A DNA stretch of 5,502 bases, taken from assembly GCA_017614655.1 (NCBI GenBank), contig JAGABO010000086.1, positions 1 through 5,502 of the forward strand, read 5' to 3'. The stretch comes from Treponema sp. (GTDB lineage: Bacteria > Spirochaetota > Spirochaetia > Treponematales > Treponemataceae). The notes below the pieces were generated by a model. It saw nothing but the letters and a program-made list of their open reading frames with translations, did not search any database and was not told the origin of the DNA. Shown in pieces: positions 1-5,502 of the stretch. Each line of letters begins with the position of its first letter. Position 1 is the stretch's first letter. The translations under genes were made by a program, and so were the position numbers.

Positions 1-25
1 CACTTTTTTTTGCTTTATATTTTTA

Positions 26-63
26 CTGCGGATACTCTGGTGGAAGTACCCATCCTGCAGAGT
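26..63. other. Two alternative hairpins in the 3' non-coding region
   Basis: The region downstream of the transporter gene contains two mutually exclusive stem-loops. In the first, CTGCGGAT (26-33) pairs with ATCC plus GCAG (52-60, one bulged T at 56). In the second, ACTCTG (34-39) pairs with CAGAGT (58-63). They share bases 58-60 and cannot form together. Neither is followed by a T-run on either strand, so neither is a standard intrinsic terminator. They could stabilise the 3' end of the operon mRNA or belong to a convergent transcript entering from the left. The pairing is seen directly; any function is a guess. Confidence 0.35.
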
Positions 64-72
64 GTGTTCTAT

Positions 73-96
73 AACAGAAATCCTGCCTGTTTTTTT
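73..96 (+). terminator. Weak plus-strand intrinsic terminator candidate
   Basis: AACAG (73-77) can pair with CTGTT (87-91) around a 9-base loop, and the right arm runs into seven T residues (90-96). The geometry fits an intrinsic terminator for a plus-strand transcript arriving from left of the window, ending just before the 3' end of the convergent transporter gene. The stem is only five base pairs with two G-C pairs, so it may be too weak to work. No matching stem plus T-run is seen for the minus-strand operon in bases 1-105. Confidence 0.25.
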
Positions 97-105
97 AGGA
101 CTCCC

Positions 106-1413
106 TTATTTTTTTACGGTTTTCTTAACGAGGAACACGCTCAGAAGGAGGGCAACAACGTAAAGGGCTCCCGTAACGATAAGCACGTTCTGATATCCGG
201 CAGGGTTTGCCCTGACTCCGTTTACTTCGATGAACTCACCGGTGTGGTTTACGATAAACGAAGCCATCTGGTTTCCGCTTAAGCCGGCAAAAGCCCATGC
301 AGAAAGAGTAATTCCGTGAATTGCAGAAATACTTCCCATTCCGTAGTGATCGCTTAAAAGAGTCGGAACATTGGAGAAACCTCCGCCGTAGCCTGCATTA
401 ACTACAAAAATAAGGATAAGAACAAGAGCTATAAGAAGCACGTTTCCGGAACCGGTTGCAATTCCCTTTGTAAGATAAACGGCTGCCGTAAAAAGAATGG
501 AAAGAACAAAGATAAGCTTGTAAACAGTATTTCTGTCCTTCATGTGATCTGCCCAGGCAGAGAAACCGAGGCGGCCTCCTGCGTTAAACACGGCAGAAAT
601 TGTAGAAATAAGTCCTGCAAAAGAAGCAAGACCTACGCACTTTACGATCATCTTTTCCTGAGAAATCAAAGCAAGACCGCATGTGATGTTGATGTAGAAC
701 ATGAGCCAGATTCCGGCATAGCTGAACAGAGGCTCGCGCTTTAAGGTTGCAAGGATACCGTCTTCCTTTGACTTGACCTGAGGTTCAACCCAGTCGGCCG
801 GCTTTGCAAGCATAAGGTGTCCGGCAAACATCATTACAAAGTAAACTGCTGCAAGAATATAGAACATATTGTAGATTTCGCCGTTCTGATTGTCGCCCAA
901 AAGCTTCTGAATGATTGGAGAAGCAAGGGCTTTTGCTGCCCCGAAGCCTGCAACTGCAAGACCGGTAGCAAGTCCCTTCTTGTCCTTGAACCAGAGCATG
1001 AGCGTCTTTACCGGAGAAAGGTAGCCGGTTCCCAGTCCTATACCCATTATAAAACCGTAGGAAACGTAGATTCCGATCAAAGCAAGGATGCTTGGCTGTC
1101 CTGCCTTAAAGCAGTTTCCGCCGTACCAGATGAAGAATCCCGTTCCTGCCATTCCCAGGGAAAAGCAGATTGTCGCAATGAGCGAAGACTTGTGAATGTT
1201 CTTTTCTACTACGTTACCGAGAAAAGCTGCACTCATGCCAAGGAAGAAAATTGCAAAACTGAACGCCCATTCAGTAGCACCCTTGGAAAAACCGATGTAG
1301 TCTGCAATTTCCTGACTGAAGATAGACCAGCAGTAAACCGTTCCGATTGAACAGTGAAGAAGAAGAGCAGGAATTGCTCCGCGTATCCATTTATTCTGTA
1401 TACCGTTACTCAT
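106..1413 (-). CDS. OFA-family MFS transporter (oxalate/formate antiporter-like)
   Basis: A 435-residue inner-membrane transporter of the major facilitator superfamily, probably moving a small monocarboxylate or related organic acid. About twelve hydrophobic segments can be drawn (roughly residues 11-33, 47-68, 77-97, 108-130, 147-167, 182-203, 229-250, 262-283, 299-315, 323-343, 361-383, 409-429), with a central cytoplasmic loop near 204-228. OFA hallmarks are the stretch at 126-158 (GLGTGYLSP, then WFKDKKGLATG and AVAGFG), the NAGGR with Arg281 ending helix 8, and the GYGGGFSNVPTLLSDHYG stretch at 341-358. Length is typical of the family. The start is well set: TAAGGAA lies 7 bases upstream and overlaps the transketolase stop, which suggests translational coupling. 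Helix 11 carries no Lys or Arg, unlike the oxalate transporter OxlT, so oxalate is not the favoured substrate; formate, lactate and pyruvate are all possible. The family call is firm, the substrate open. Confidence 0.9.
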   Translation of the reverse strand: MSNGIQNKWIRGAIPALLLHCSIGTVYCWSIFSQEIADYIGFSKGATEWAFSFAIFFLGMSAAFLGNVVEKNIHKSSLIATICFSLGMAGTGFFIWYGGNCFKAGQPSILALIGIYVSYGFIMGIGLGTGYLSPVKTLMLWFKDKKGLATGLAVAGFGAAKALASPIIQKLLGDNQNGEIYNMFYILAAVYFVMMFAGHLMLAKPADWVEPQVKSKEDGILATLKREPLFSYAGIWLMFYINITCGLALISQEKMIVKCVGLASFAGLISTISAVFNAGGRLGFSAWADHMKDRNTVYKLIFVLSILFTAAVYLTKGIATGSGNVLLIALVLILIFVVNAGYGGGFSNVPTLLSDHYGMGSISAIHGITLSAWAFAGLSGNQMASFIVNHTGEFIEVNGVRANPAGYQNVLIVTGALYVVALLLSVFLVKKTVKK

Positions 1414-1420
1414 TTTTGTT

Positions 1421-1427
1421 TTCCTTA
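1421..1427 (-). promoter_or_regulatory. Shine-Dalgarno of the transporter, overlapping the tkt stop
   Basis: On the minus strand the sequence TAAGGAA contains both the transketolase TAA stop (1425-1427) and an AAGGA Shine-Dalgarno. Seven bases (AACAAAA) separate it from the ATG at 1413. Ribosomes ending transketolase would sit on the initiation site of the transporter, a layout usually linked to translational coupling. Confidence 0.75.
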
Positions 1428-3392
1428 TTTAGAAAGAAGCTCGGCAAGTTTTTCTGCCGTAAATCCGAAGTGTTCTGCAACCTTTAATGCAGGACCGGAA
1501 GTACCGAAGTCGTTAAGGGTAAAGAGGTCTTCACCCTTTGCATAGGCTTCCCAGCCCATCTTAATGCCGGCTTCTGCAACGACAACGCGCTTTGCTCCTC
1601 CGAGAGTTTCCTTAACAAAGGCTTCGTCCTTTTCGAAAAGGCCTTTATCCATTACAGAAACAACGCGGATTTTCTTTCCCTTAACAAGCTTTGCAGCCTC
1701 GAGCGCCATGCTTACTTCTGAACCGGTTGCAAGCACAGTAATATCAGGAGAAGCTGCCCCTTCAAGAACAACGTAAGAGCCGTGAGACTTAAGCGTATCC
1801 TTCCAGTTTTTGTCTGCCTTTTCGTAAACAGGAACTGCCTGTCTTGTAAATGCCATACAAACCGGATGGTCCTTGCTGTCCATTGCCATTTCCCACGCAA
1901 TGTGGCTTTCTTCTGCATCACCCGGGCGAAGGAACTGAACGTTCGGAATTGCCCTGATGGATGCAATTGTTTCTATAGGCTGATGTGTCGGTCCGTCTTC
2001 TCCAACATAAATTGAATCATGCGAAAGAACATAGATATTCGGGATTTTGCTTAAAGCTGCAACGCGAAGTGACGGGCGCAGATAGTCTGCAAATACAAGG
2101 AAGGTTGCACCGAAGGCACGAAGTCCTCCATGAAGGTTGATTCCGCTCTGAACCTGGCTCATTGCAAACTCACGGATTCCGTATTCTATTGTACGGCCCT
2201 TTCTGTTTGATGCTGAATAAATGCCGTCGTCATTCTTAACCTTTGTCTTGTTAGGTCCCTGAAGGTCTGCTGAACCACCGACCAGCCATTCACAGCGGTC
2301 ACACATGTAGTTAAGGCTCTTTCCCGAAGCATCACGGGTTGCAGCCTTGTCACCTGCTTTATAAGAAGGAATTTCTGCATCTCCTGTCGGAAGTCCGTTC
2401 CAGTATGCATTCCATTTTTCTGCAAGTTCAGGATTTTCCTTTTTCCATGCTTCGAACTCTGCATTCCAGTCGTCCTGCATTTTCTGGAATTCTGCCTTCT
2501 TTGATTCAAAATAAGCAGTGCATTCAGGAACAACGTAGAAGTCTTTATCTTCCGGAAGACCGAGGTTTCTCTTTGCTTCCTTAATTGCATCAACACCAAG
2601 CGGAGCACCGTGAACATCAGCAGTACCGGCCTTTGGAGAACCTTTTCCGATTACGGACTTAAGGATGATGAGGGTCGGTTTCTGAGTTTCGCCCTTTGCA
2701 ATTTTTACAAGATCATTGATTTCGCCGATGTTGTACATGCTTCCGCGAAGAACCTGCCATCCGTAAGAAAGATAGCGCTTTTCGATATCATCAGTGAAAG
2801 TTACGTCTGTATTTCCGTCAATGGAAATCTTGTTTTCGTCATAGAACACAATGAGTTTTCCGAGCTTAAGGTTTCCTGCAAGTGATGAAGCTTCGGAAGA
2901 AACGCCTTCTTCAAGGCAGCCTTCTCCTACGAGGGCATAAGTATAGTGGTCAACGATAGTATGTCTGTCCGTATTGAATCTTGCGGCAAGCATTGTTTCG
3001 GCCATTGCCATTCCGACAGAAAGTGCAATTCCCTGACCGAGTGGACCGGAAGTTGCTTCTACACCGTCGGTAACTCCGACTTCCGGATGACCCGGACACT
3101 TTGAACCGACCTGACGGAAGTTCTTTATATCGTCCATTGTAACTTTATAGCCGGAAAGATGAAGAATGCTGTACAGAAGCATTGAACCGTGTCCTGCAGA
3201 AAGAACAAAACGATCGCGGTCTACCCACTTTGAGTCTGCCGGGTTGTGCTTCATTACCTCTCCATAGAGAACAGCTGCAACTTCTGCTGCTCCCAGAGGA
3301 AGACCCGGATGTCCTGAATTAGCCTTCTGAATTGCGTCCATGGAAAGGCTTCTGATAGAAAGGGCAGCAGCCTCAATTCCTTTTGTGTCCAT
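1425..3392 (-). CDS. tkt: Transketolase
   Basis: A full-length, 655-residue, thiamine-diphosphate-dependent transketolase. It moves two-carbon ketol units between sugar phosphates in the non-oxidative pentose phosphate pathway and is cytosolic. The N-terminal cofactor (PP) domain covers about residues 1-320: SGHPG with His28, SAGHGS with His68, GHPE with His102, GPLGQG at 116-121, the TPP/Mg motif from GEG (156-158) to Asn187, and VHGAPLG with His261. The pyrimidine domain (about 345-515) has Arg353, GGSADL with Ser374, YGIREF with the catalytic Glu408, HDS with His458, GEDGPTHQP with Asp466 and His470, and Arg517. The C-terminal domain follows to the end. The metal motif reads GEG where the family normally has GDG, so the expected Mg-ligand Asp is Glu157. 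All other expected active-site residues are present. The ATG is preceded by AAAGGAGA. The gene follows the EIIA gene after 47 bases with no terminator, and the transporter follows it after 11 bases. Confidence 0.97.
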   Translation of the reverse strand: MDTKGIEAAALSIRSLSMDAIQKANSGHPGLPLGAAEVAAVLYGEVMKHNPADSKWVDRDRFVLSAGHGSMLLYSILHLSGYKVTMDDIKNFRQVGSKCPGHPEVGVTDGVEATSGPLGQGIALSVGMAMAETMLAARFNTDRHTIVDHYTYALVGEGCLEEGVSSEASSLAGNLKLGKLIVFYDENKISIDGNTDVTFTDDIEKRYLSYGWQVLRGSMYNIGEINDLVKIAKGETQKPTLIILKSVIGKGSPKAGTADVHGAPLGVDAIKEAKRNLGLPEDKDFYVVPECTAYFESKKAEFQKMQDDWNAEFEAWKKENPELAEKWNAYWNGLPTGDAEIPSYKAGDKAATRDASGKSLNYMCDRCEWLVGGSADLQGPNKTKVKNDDGIYSASNRKGRTIEYGIREFAMSQVQSGINLHGGLRAFGATFLVFADYLRPSLRVAALSKIPNIYVLSHDSIYVGEDGPTHQPIETIASIRAIPNVQFLRPGDAEESHIAWEMAMDSKDHPVCMAFTRQAVPVYEKADKNWKDTLKSHGSYVVLEGAASPDITVLATGSEVSMALEAAKLVKGKKIRVVSVMDKGLFEKDEAFVKETLGGAKRVVVAEAGIKMGWEAYAKGEDLFTLNDFGTSGPALKVAEHFGFTAEKLAELLSK

Positions 3393-3402
3393 AATAAAAA
3401 TA

Positions 3403-3410
3403 TCTCCTTT
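3403..3410 (-). promoter_or_regulatory. Shine-Dalgarno of transketolase
   Basis: The minus strand reads AAAGGAGA, followed by an AT-only spacer of about 10 bases before the ATG at 3392. The match to the 16S rRNA tail is strong although the spacing is slightly long. It lies inside the 47-base gap after the EIIA gene. That gap is AT-rich and shows neither a terminator hairpin nor a clear promoter, so transketolase is most likely read through from upstream. Confidence 0.7.
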
Positions 3411-3439
3411 TTAAAAGTTCCCTTTTTTATTTTTCCGTT

Positions 3440-3904
3440 CTACAGCGACAGTCTGTCTAAAAAAGCAACGAGCTGTGCCTTGAGCGGTTTTGTTTCTATA
3501 ATTTTTTTGAATGATTCATCCCTGAAGAGTTTTGCAAGAAGGGAAAGCGATTTTAAATGCGACACCTGAGAACTGGAAAGAAGAATAAAGAACACCGAAA
3601 CGGGCCGACCGTCAGGAGCACTCATGCTAATTTTCCTGTTAAGGTAACATACAATTATACGCTCATCTTCCCTGCTCTTTACGACAGGCCTCTTCGGATG
3701 AGGGACAGCAAGTCCTGAACCGACAGCAGTAGAGAGAACATTCTCCCTGTCCATAAGTTCCTTTACGACAAGATCCCTGTCAAAGGTATCCGGAAGAACA
3801 AGTTTTTTTGCAAGATCAGCAAAAATTTCTTCCGGGTCTGTTCCTTCAATTCCTACATAAACGCCGCCTTTCTCTATAAGACGCGCCAGTGATGAACCTT
3901 CCAT
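3440..3904 (-). CDS. Stand-alone PTS EIIA-like protein (fructose/nitrogen-regulatory type)
   Basis: A 154-residue cytosolic protein of the PTS EIIA type-2 family (the PtsN, fructose and mannitol EIIA fold), with no fused EIIB or EIIC domain and no sugar permease nearby. The phosphorylation site is recognisable as GSGLAVPHPK with His69, matching the family pattern GxGxAxPH; Pro-Lys follows the His where Gly-Arg or Gly-Lys is usual. A second conserved block, VSHLKSLSLLAKLFRD (114-129, His116), matches the His-Leu-x-x-Leu segment of the family. I chose the ATG at 3904 over the in-frame ATG at 3925: GGAGGA lies 9 bases before 3904, while 3925 has no Shine-Dalgarno and overlaps the upstream stop. 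Such solitary EIIA proteins usually act as phosphorylation-state regulators rather than in sugar import. Its position between an unknown protein and transketolase suggests a role in sensing or control of central carbon flow, which is inference. A name such as ptsN would be reasonable but is not proven. Confidence 0.9.
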   Translation of the reverse strand: MEGSSLARLIEKGGVYVGIEGTDPEEIFADLAKKLVLPDTFDRDLVVKELMDRENVLSTAVGSGLAVPHPKRPVVKSREDERIIVCYLNRKISMSAPDGRPVSVFFILLSSSQVSHLKSLSLLAKLFRDESFKKIIETKPLKAQLVAFLDRLSL

Positions 3905-3913
3905 TTTTCTCTC

Positions 3914-3919
3914 TCCTCC
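3914..3919 (-). promoter_or_regulatory. Shine-Dalgarno that decides the EIIA start
   Basis: The minus strand reads GGAGGA, a near-perfect anti-16S match, followed by 9 bases (GAGAGAAAA) and then the ATG at 3904. This sets the EIIA start at 3904 and makes the protein 154 rather than 161 residues. The upstream gene's stop (3925-3927) is only a few bases before this site, so re-initiation by the same ribosomes is likely. Confidence 0.85.
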
Positions 3920-3924
3920 GGTCA

Positions 3925-5388
3925 TTACTTTATTACTTTAAATCTGTTCAACTCACTTCTGGCAAGTGCAGCCGTTATTCCTCCGTAAATTTCATCATAG
4001 TTCCACTCCATTCCCTCCAGGGAAAGGTGAAGATTCTGAAGTTCTTCCTCCGGAACGGCTTCATCTGCAATATCCTGAAGCATCTTAAGAAGATGCCCGT
4101 AGAGCTGCGAGAGGATGACAAGTTCCTGCTGAGGAAAATCATCAAGTCCGGTAGTGTTATCCACCTTAAAAACAAGGAAAGAAACTTTTGCAAAAAGTGC
4201 AATTGCCCTCTGCCTTACTTTACCGGGAATACGGTCTGCAAACCAGTTATAATTTTTTTTGAGTATATCACGTCTTTGCTCCAGTAGCAATAACAGTTCC
4301 TTTTCGGCACCTTCATTAAAAACTTCCCTGTCCGGAAAAATCATGTCTACGATTCCGCTCAAATCATCAGTACGGGCATAAAGCGTATTAAGTATAAACT
4401 GATCAAAAATAAAAGGCGGTATGGAAAAAAATCTCTTCTGTACTTCATCAAGGGAATCATATTCAACATCGCGGGCCATGGCACTGCGGTTCCACTCACC
4501 TACAGCAGGAACTTCTTCATCTTTATACCATAAGCGGGTTTCTACCCCGAACGGCTCTTCTGCAACTTTCTTTGCATAACGGGAAAGATACTCTTCTACG
4601 GAACCGCACGTAAACGAACACAGAAGATGCCTGTTTTCTAGAAAAACATTTGTAAGCTGTTCTTCTATGGATGAACACGGACCGTGCCGCTTAAAACTTT
4701 CAAGAAGAGCATTCTCGAAGCAGGAATACCACCTGTATCTTTCTTCGCCGGTCTCTCCGGGATCAAACTTATCCTTGTGCTCTGGAACGACGGCAACATT
4801 TATGCGCCCCTTGTCCCAGTCAGAAATACAGCATAAAAGCCTGTCTCCGACAGTAAAACCGTATTTTTTTACAAGAAGGGAAATATCAAACCCGGAAAGA
4901 TTTATGCGGGAAGGAACGGCATAGTCATTATCTTCGAGCTTAAGTTCTGCATTTACCGGATCCATGGCAAGATACTGGGGAATATACTCTTCTCCGTACA
5001 GTCTGTAAAAAGAAAATGCACTTGCAGAATCAAAAACACCGGTTTTAGACTTGAGTTTTACGTTTTCTGAGTAAAATGAAAGTTCATGGGGAAGCATTTC
5101 GGCATCGGCAAAAGGAATACACCGGCTTCCGACTACAACCATCCCCTGCTCGAATTCACGGGGAGTCGGCTTAATCGAAAATATTTCACCCGTAAAAACA
5201 CCGGCCCGGGTTATATAACTCTTTTTTGCAAGCGGAAATACAAGCGGATTTGATTCAAGGAAAGAAAGTATCTCGTCATTTGTAAAGTCAAACCCCAGAG
5301 ATGTACATACCCTGTGCATGTCCTTTACGGAAAACTGATTTGTGTACGTTCTTAAGAATTTTTCCAGAAGATGTATCTTTCTTCCCAT
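3925..5388 (-). CDS. Uncharacterised 487-residue protein, possible N-terminal winged helix
   Basis: I do not recognise this protein. It is a full-length, soluble, acidic protein with no signal peptide and no membrane segment. Residues about 5-70 look like a small helical domain followed by a hydrophobic wing (FSVKDMHRVC, then ILSFLESNPLVFPLAKKSYITR), reminiscent of winged-helix folds. Residues about 80-205 are richer in predicted strands, including MVVVGSRCIPF and a stretch around 176-202 (FTVGDRLLCCISDW, then GRINVAVVPEH) that could be a small beta-barrel. The rest, from about 220, is mostly helical, with a hydrophobic and acidic part at 360-445 (KELLLLLEQRR, LVILSQLYGHLLKML). There are eight or so scattered cysteines but no CxxC pair. 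It heads the operon, and its TAA lies 20 bases before the EIIA start, so the two are probably made together. No Shine-Dalgarno precedes the ATG; a leaderless start is proposed. That it is a real gene is firm: 487 codons open, plausible protein composition, coupled downstream gene. The domain reading is by eye only. Confidence 0.85.
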   Translation of the reverse strand: MGRKIHLLEKFLRTYTNQFSVKDMHRVCTSLGFDFTNDEILSFLESNPLVFPLAKKSYITRAGVFTGEIFSIKPTPREFEQGMVVVGSRCIPFADAEMLPHELSFYSENVKLKSKTGVFDSASAFSFYRLYGEEYIPQYLAMDPVNAELKLEDNDYAVPSRINLSGFDISLLVKKYGFTVGDRLLCCISDWDKGRINVAVVPEHKDKFDPGETGEERYRWYSCFENALLESFKRHGPCSSIEEQLTNVFLENRHLLCSFTCGSVEEYLSRYAKKVAEEPFGVETRLWYKDEEVPAVGEWNRSAMARDVEYDSLDEVQKRFFSIPPFIFDQFILNTLYARTDDLSGIVDMIFPDREVFNEGAEKELLLLLEQRRDILKKNYNWFADRIPGKVRQRAIALFAKVSFLVFKVDNTTGLDDFPQQELVILSQLYGHLLKMLQDIADEAVPEEELQNLHLSLEGMEWNYDEIYGGITAALARSELNRFKVIK

Positions 5389-5394
5389 ATCAAT

Positions 5395-5423
5395 AATATA
5401 ACACTTTTTCTGCCGAATATAAA
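5395..5423 (-). promoter_or_regulatory. Candidate operon promoter giving a leaderless mRNA
   Basis: On the minus strand, TATATT (5395-5400) is a good -10 match and lies 17 bases from TTTATA (5418-5423), a weak -35 with four of six consensus bases. Six bases (ATTGAT) separate the -10 from the ATG at 5388, so transcription would start at or next to the A of the start codon. The absence of any Shine-Dalgarno in front of this ATG agrees with that. A second perfect TATAAT on this strand (5442-5447) would give a conventional leader of about 50 bases but has no good -35. AT-richness makes chance -10 matches common here. Confidence 0.4.
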
Positions 5424-5460
5424 CCCGTAAAAAAATTTTCTATTATATAAATGTTTTACT

Positions 5461-5491
5461 TTGACATTATGACAGTCATAGGGTATATTAT
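5461..5491 (+). promoter_or_regulatory. Divergent plus-strand promoter with consensus -35
   Basis: A perfect -35 TTGACA (5461-5466) is followed at 17 bases by TATATT (5484-5489) or at 19 bases by TATTAT (5486-5491); a perfect TATAAT sits further on (5489-5494, 22-base spacer). It points out of the window to the right, so the gene it drives is not visible, and no start codon with an open frame occurs before base 5502. It is back to back with the promoter of the minus-strand operon. Confidence 0.6.
5468..5480. promoter_or_regulatory. Perfect 13-base palindrome in the promoter spacer (operator candidate)
   Basis: TATGAC (5468-5473) and GTCATA (5475-5480) are exact inverted repeats around a single A at 5474. 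The palindrome lies wholly between the -35 and -10 of the plus-strand promoter, where a bound repressor would block RNA polymerase or where a MerR-type activator would twist a long spacer. The binding protein is unknown. The same site lies 80-92 bases upstream of the minus-strand gene's ATG, so it could affect both directions. Confidence 0.5.
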
Positions 5492-5502
5492 AATGTAAGT
5501 TA

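Noticed and set aside
10..1545. Plus-strand open frames at 10-282, 544-744, 817-1350 and 1354-1545
   Set aside because: They lie antisense to the OFA transporter and the end of transketolase, have protein sequences with no family resemblance, and lack convincing ribosome binding sites. They are shadows of the real genes.
1564..2885. Plus- and minus-strand open frames within transketolase (for example 2186-2617 minus, 2610-2885 plus)
   Set aside because: Transketolase is intact and motif-rich over its whole length, so these alternative frames are by-products of its codon use.
3393..3439. Separate promoter or terminator between the EIIA gene and transketolase
   Set aside because: The gap is AT-rich, but it shows no paired -35 and -10 boxes and no stable stem; the small CTTTT/AAAAG dyad leaves a loop too short to fold as an RNA terminator.
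3889..4924. Plus-strand frames at 3889-4287 and 4667-4924 and the minus frame at 3975-4202
   Set aside because: They overlap the 487-residue gene and show no recognisable domain, and the operon layout with the TAA 20 bases before EIIA supports the long minus frame.
5317..5319. Alternative start of the 487-residue protein at Met24
   Set aside because: An AAAGGA precedes it but only one base away from the ATG, too close for initiation. It would also cut into the putative winged-helix region, so the start at 5388 is preferred.
5442..5447. Perfect minus-strand TATAAT as the main operon promoter
   Set aside because: No reasonable -35 hexamer lies 16-18 bases upstream, and it would give a leader without a Shine-Dalgarno. 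It is kept only as an alternative.
1..5502. CRISPR array, tRNA, rRNA, insertion sequence or attachment site
   Set aside because: No regularly spaced direct repeats, cloverleaf-like segments, transposase frames or terminal inverted repeats were seen by eye.

Overview
The window reads as a bacterial chromosome segment of moderate GC (mid-40s percent by eye) with AT-rich intergenic stretches and strong purine-rich ribosome binding sites on most genes. My best guess is a spirochaete of the Treponema group. That rests on the overall look: a solitary EIIA-type PTS protein, a yeast-like transketolase, and an unfamiliar acidic protein of the kind common in treponemes. No marker gene is present, so the assignment is only moderately secure.

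All four convincing genes lie on the minus strand and are packed as one likely operon read from right to left. The order is: a 487-residue protein of unknown function (3925-5388); a stand-alone PTS EIIA-like protein (3440-3904), whose upstream neighbour's stop codon lies about 20 bases before its start; transketolase (1425-3392), after a 47-base gap; and an OFA-family (oxalate/formate antiporter-like) MFS transporter (106-1413), whose Shine-Dalgarno overlaps the transketolase stop codon. I see no internal intrinsic terminator, so co-transcription is likely.

The right edge (5389-5502) is an AT-rich divergent promoter region. On the minus strand, a -10-like hexamer ends 7 bases before the A of the first gene's ATG and no Shine-Dalgarno is visible, which suggests a leaderless mRNA. 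On the plus strand, a perfect TTGACA -35 is paired with a TATA-rich -10 region, and a 13-base perfect palindrome sits in the spacer, as expected for a regulated promoter of a gene just beyond the window. The left edge (1-105) is non-coding and holds two mutually exclusive hairpins and a weak plus-strand terminator-like element.

As a unit, the operon joins a carbon-status phosphoprotein (EIIA), an enzyme of the non-oxidative pentose phosphate pathway, and a probable monocarboxylate transporter, headed by an undescribed protein with a possible N-terminal winged helix. A regulatory link between the head protein and the EIIA protein is the most interesting hypothesis here, but it is inference from gene order. 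No mobile elements, CRISPR arrays, tRNAs or rRNAs are visible.
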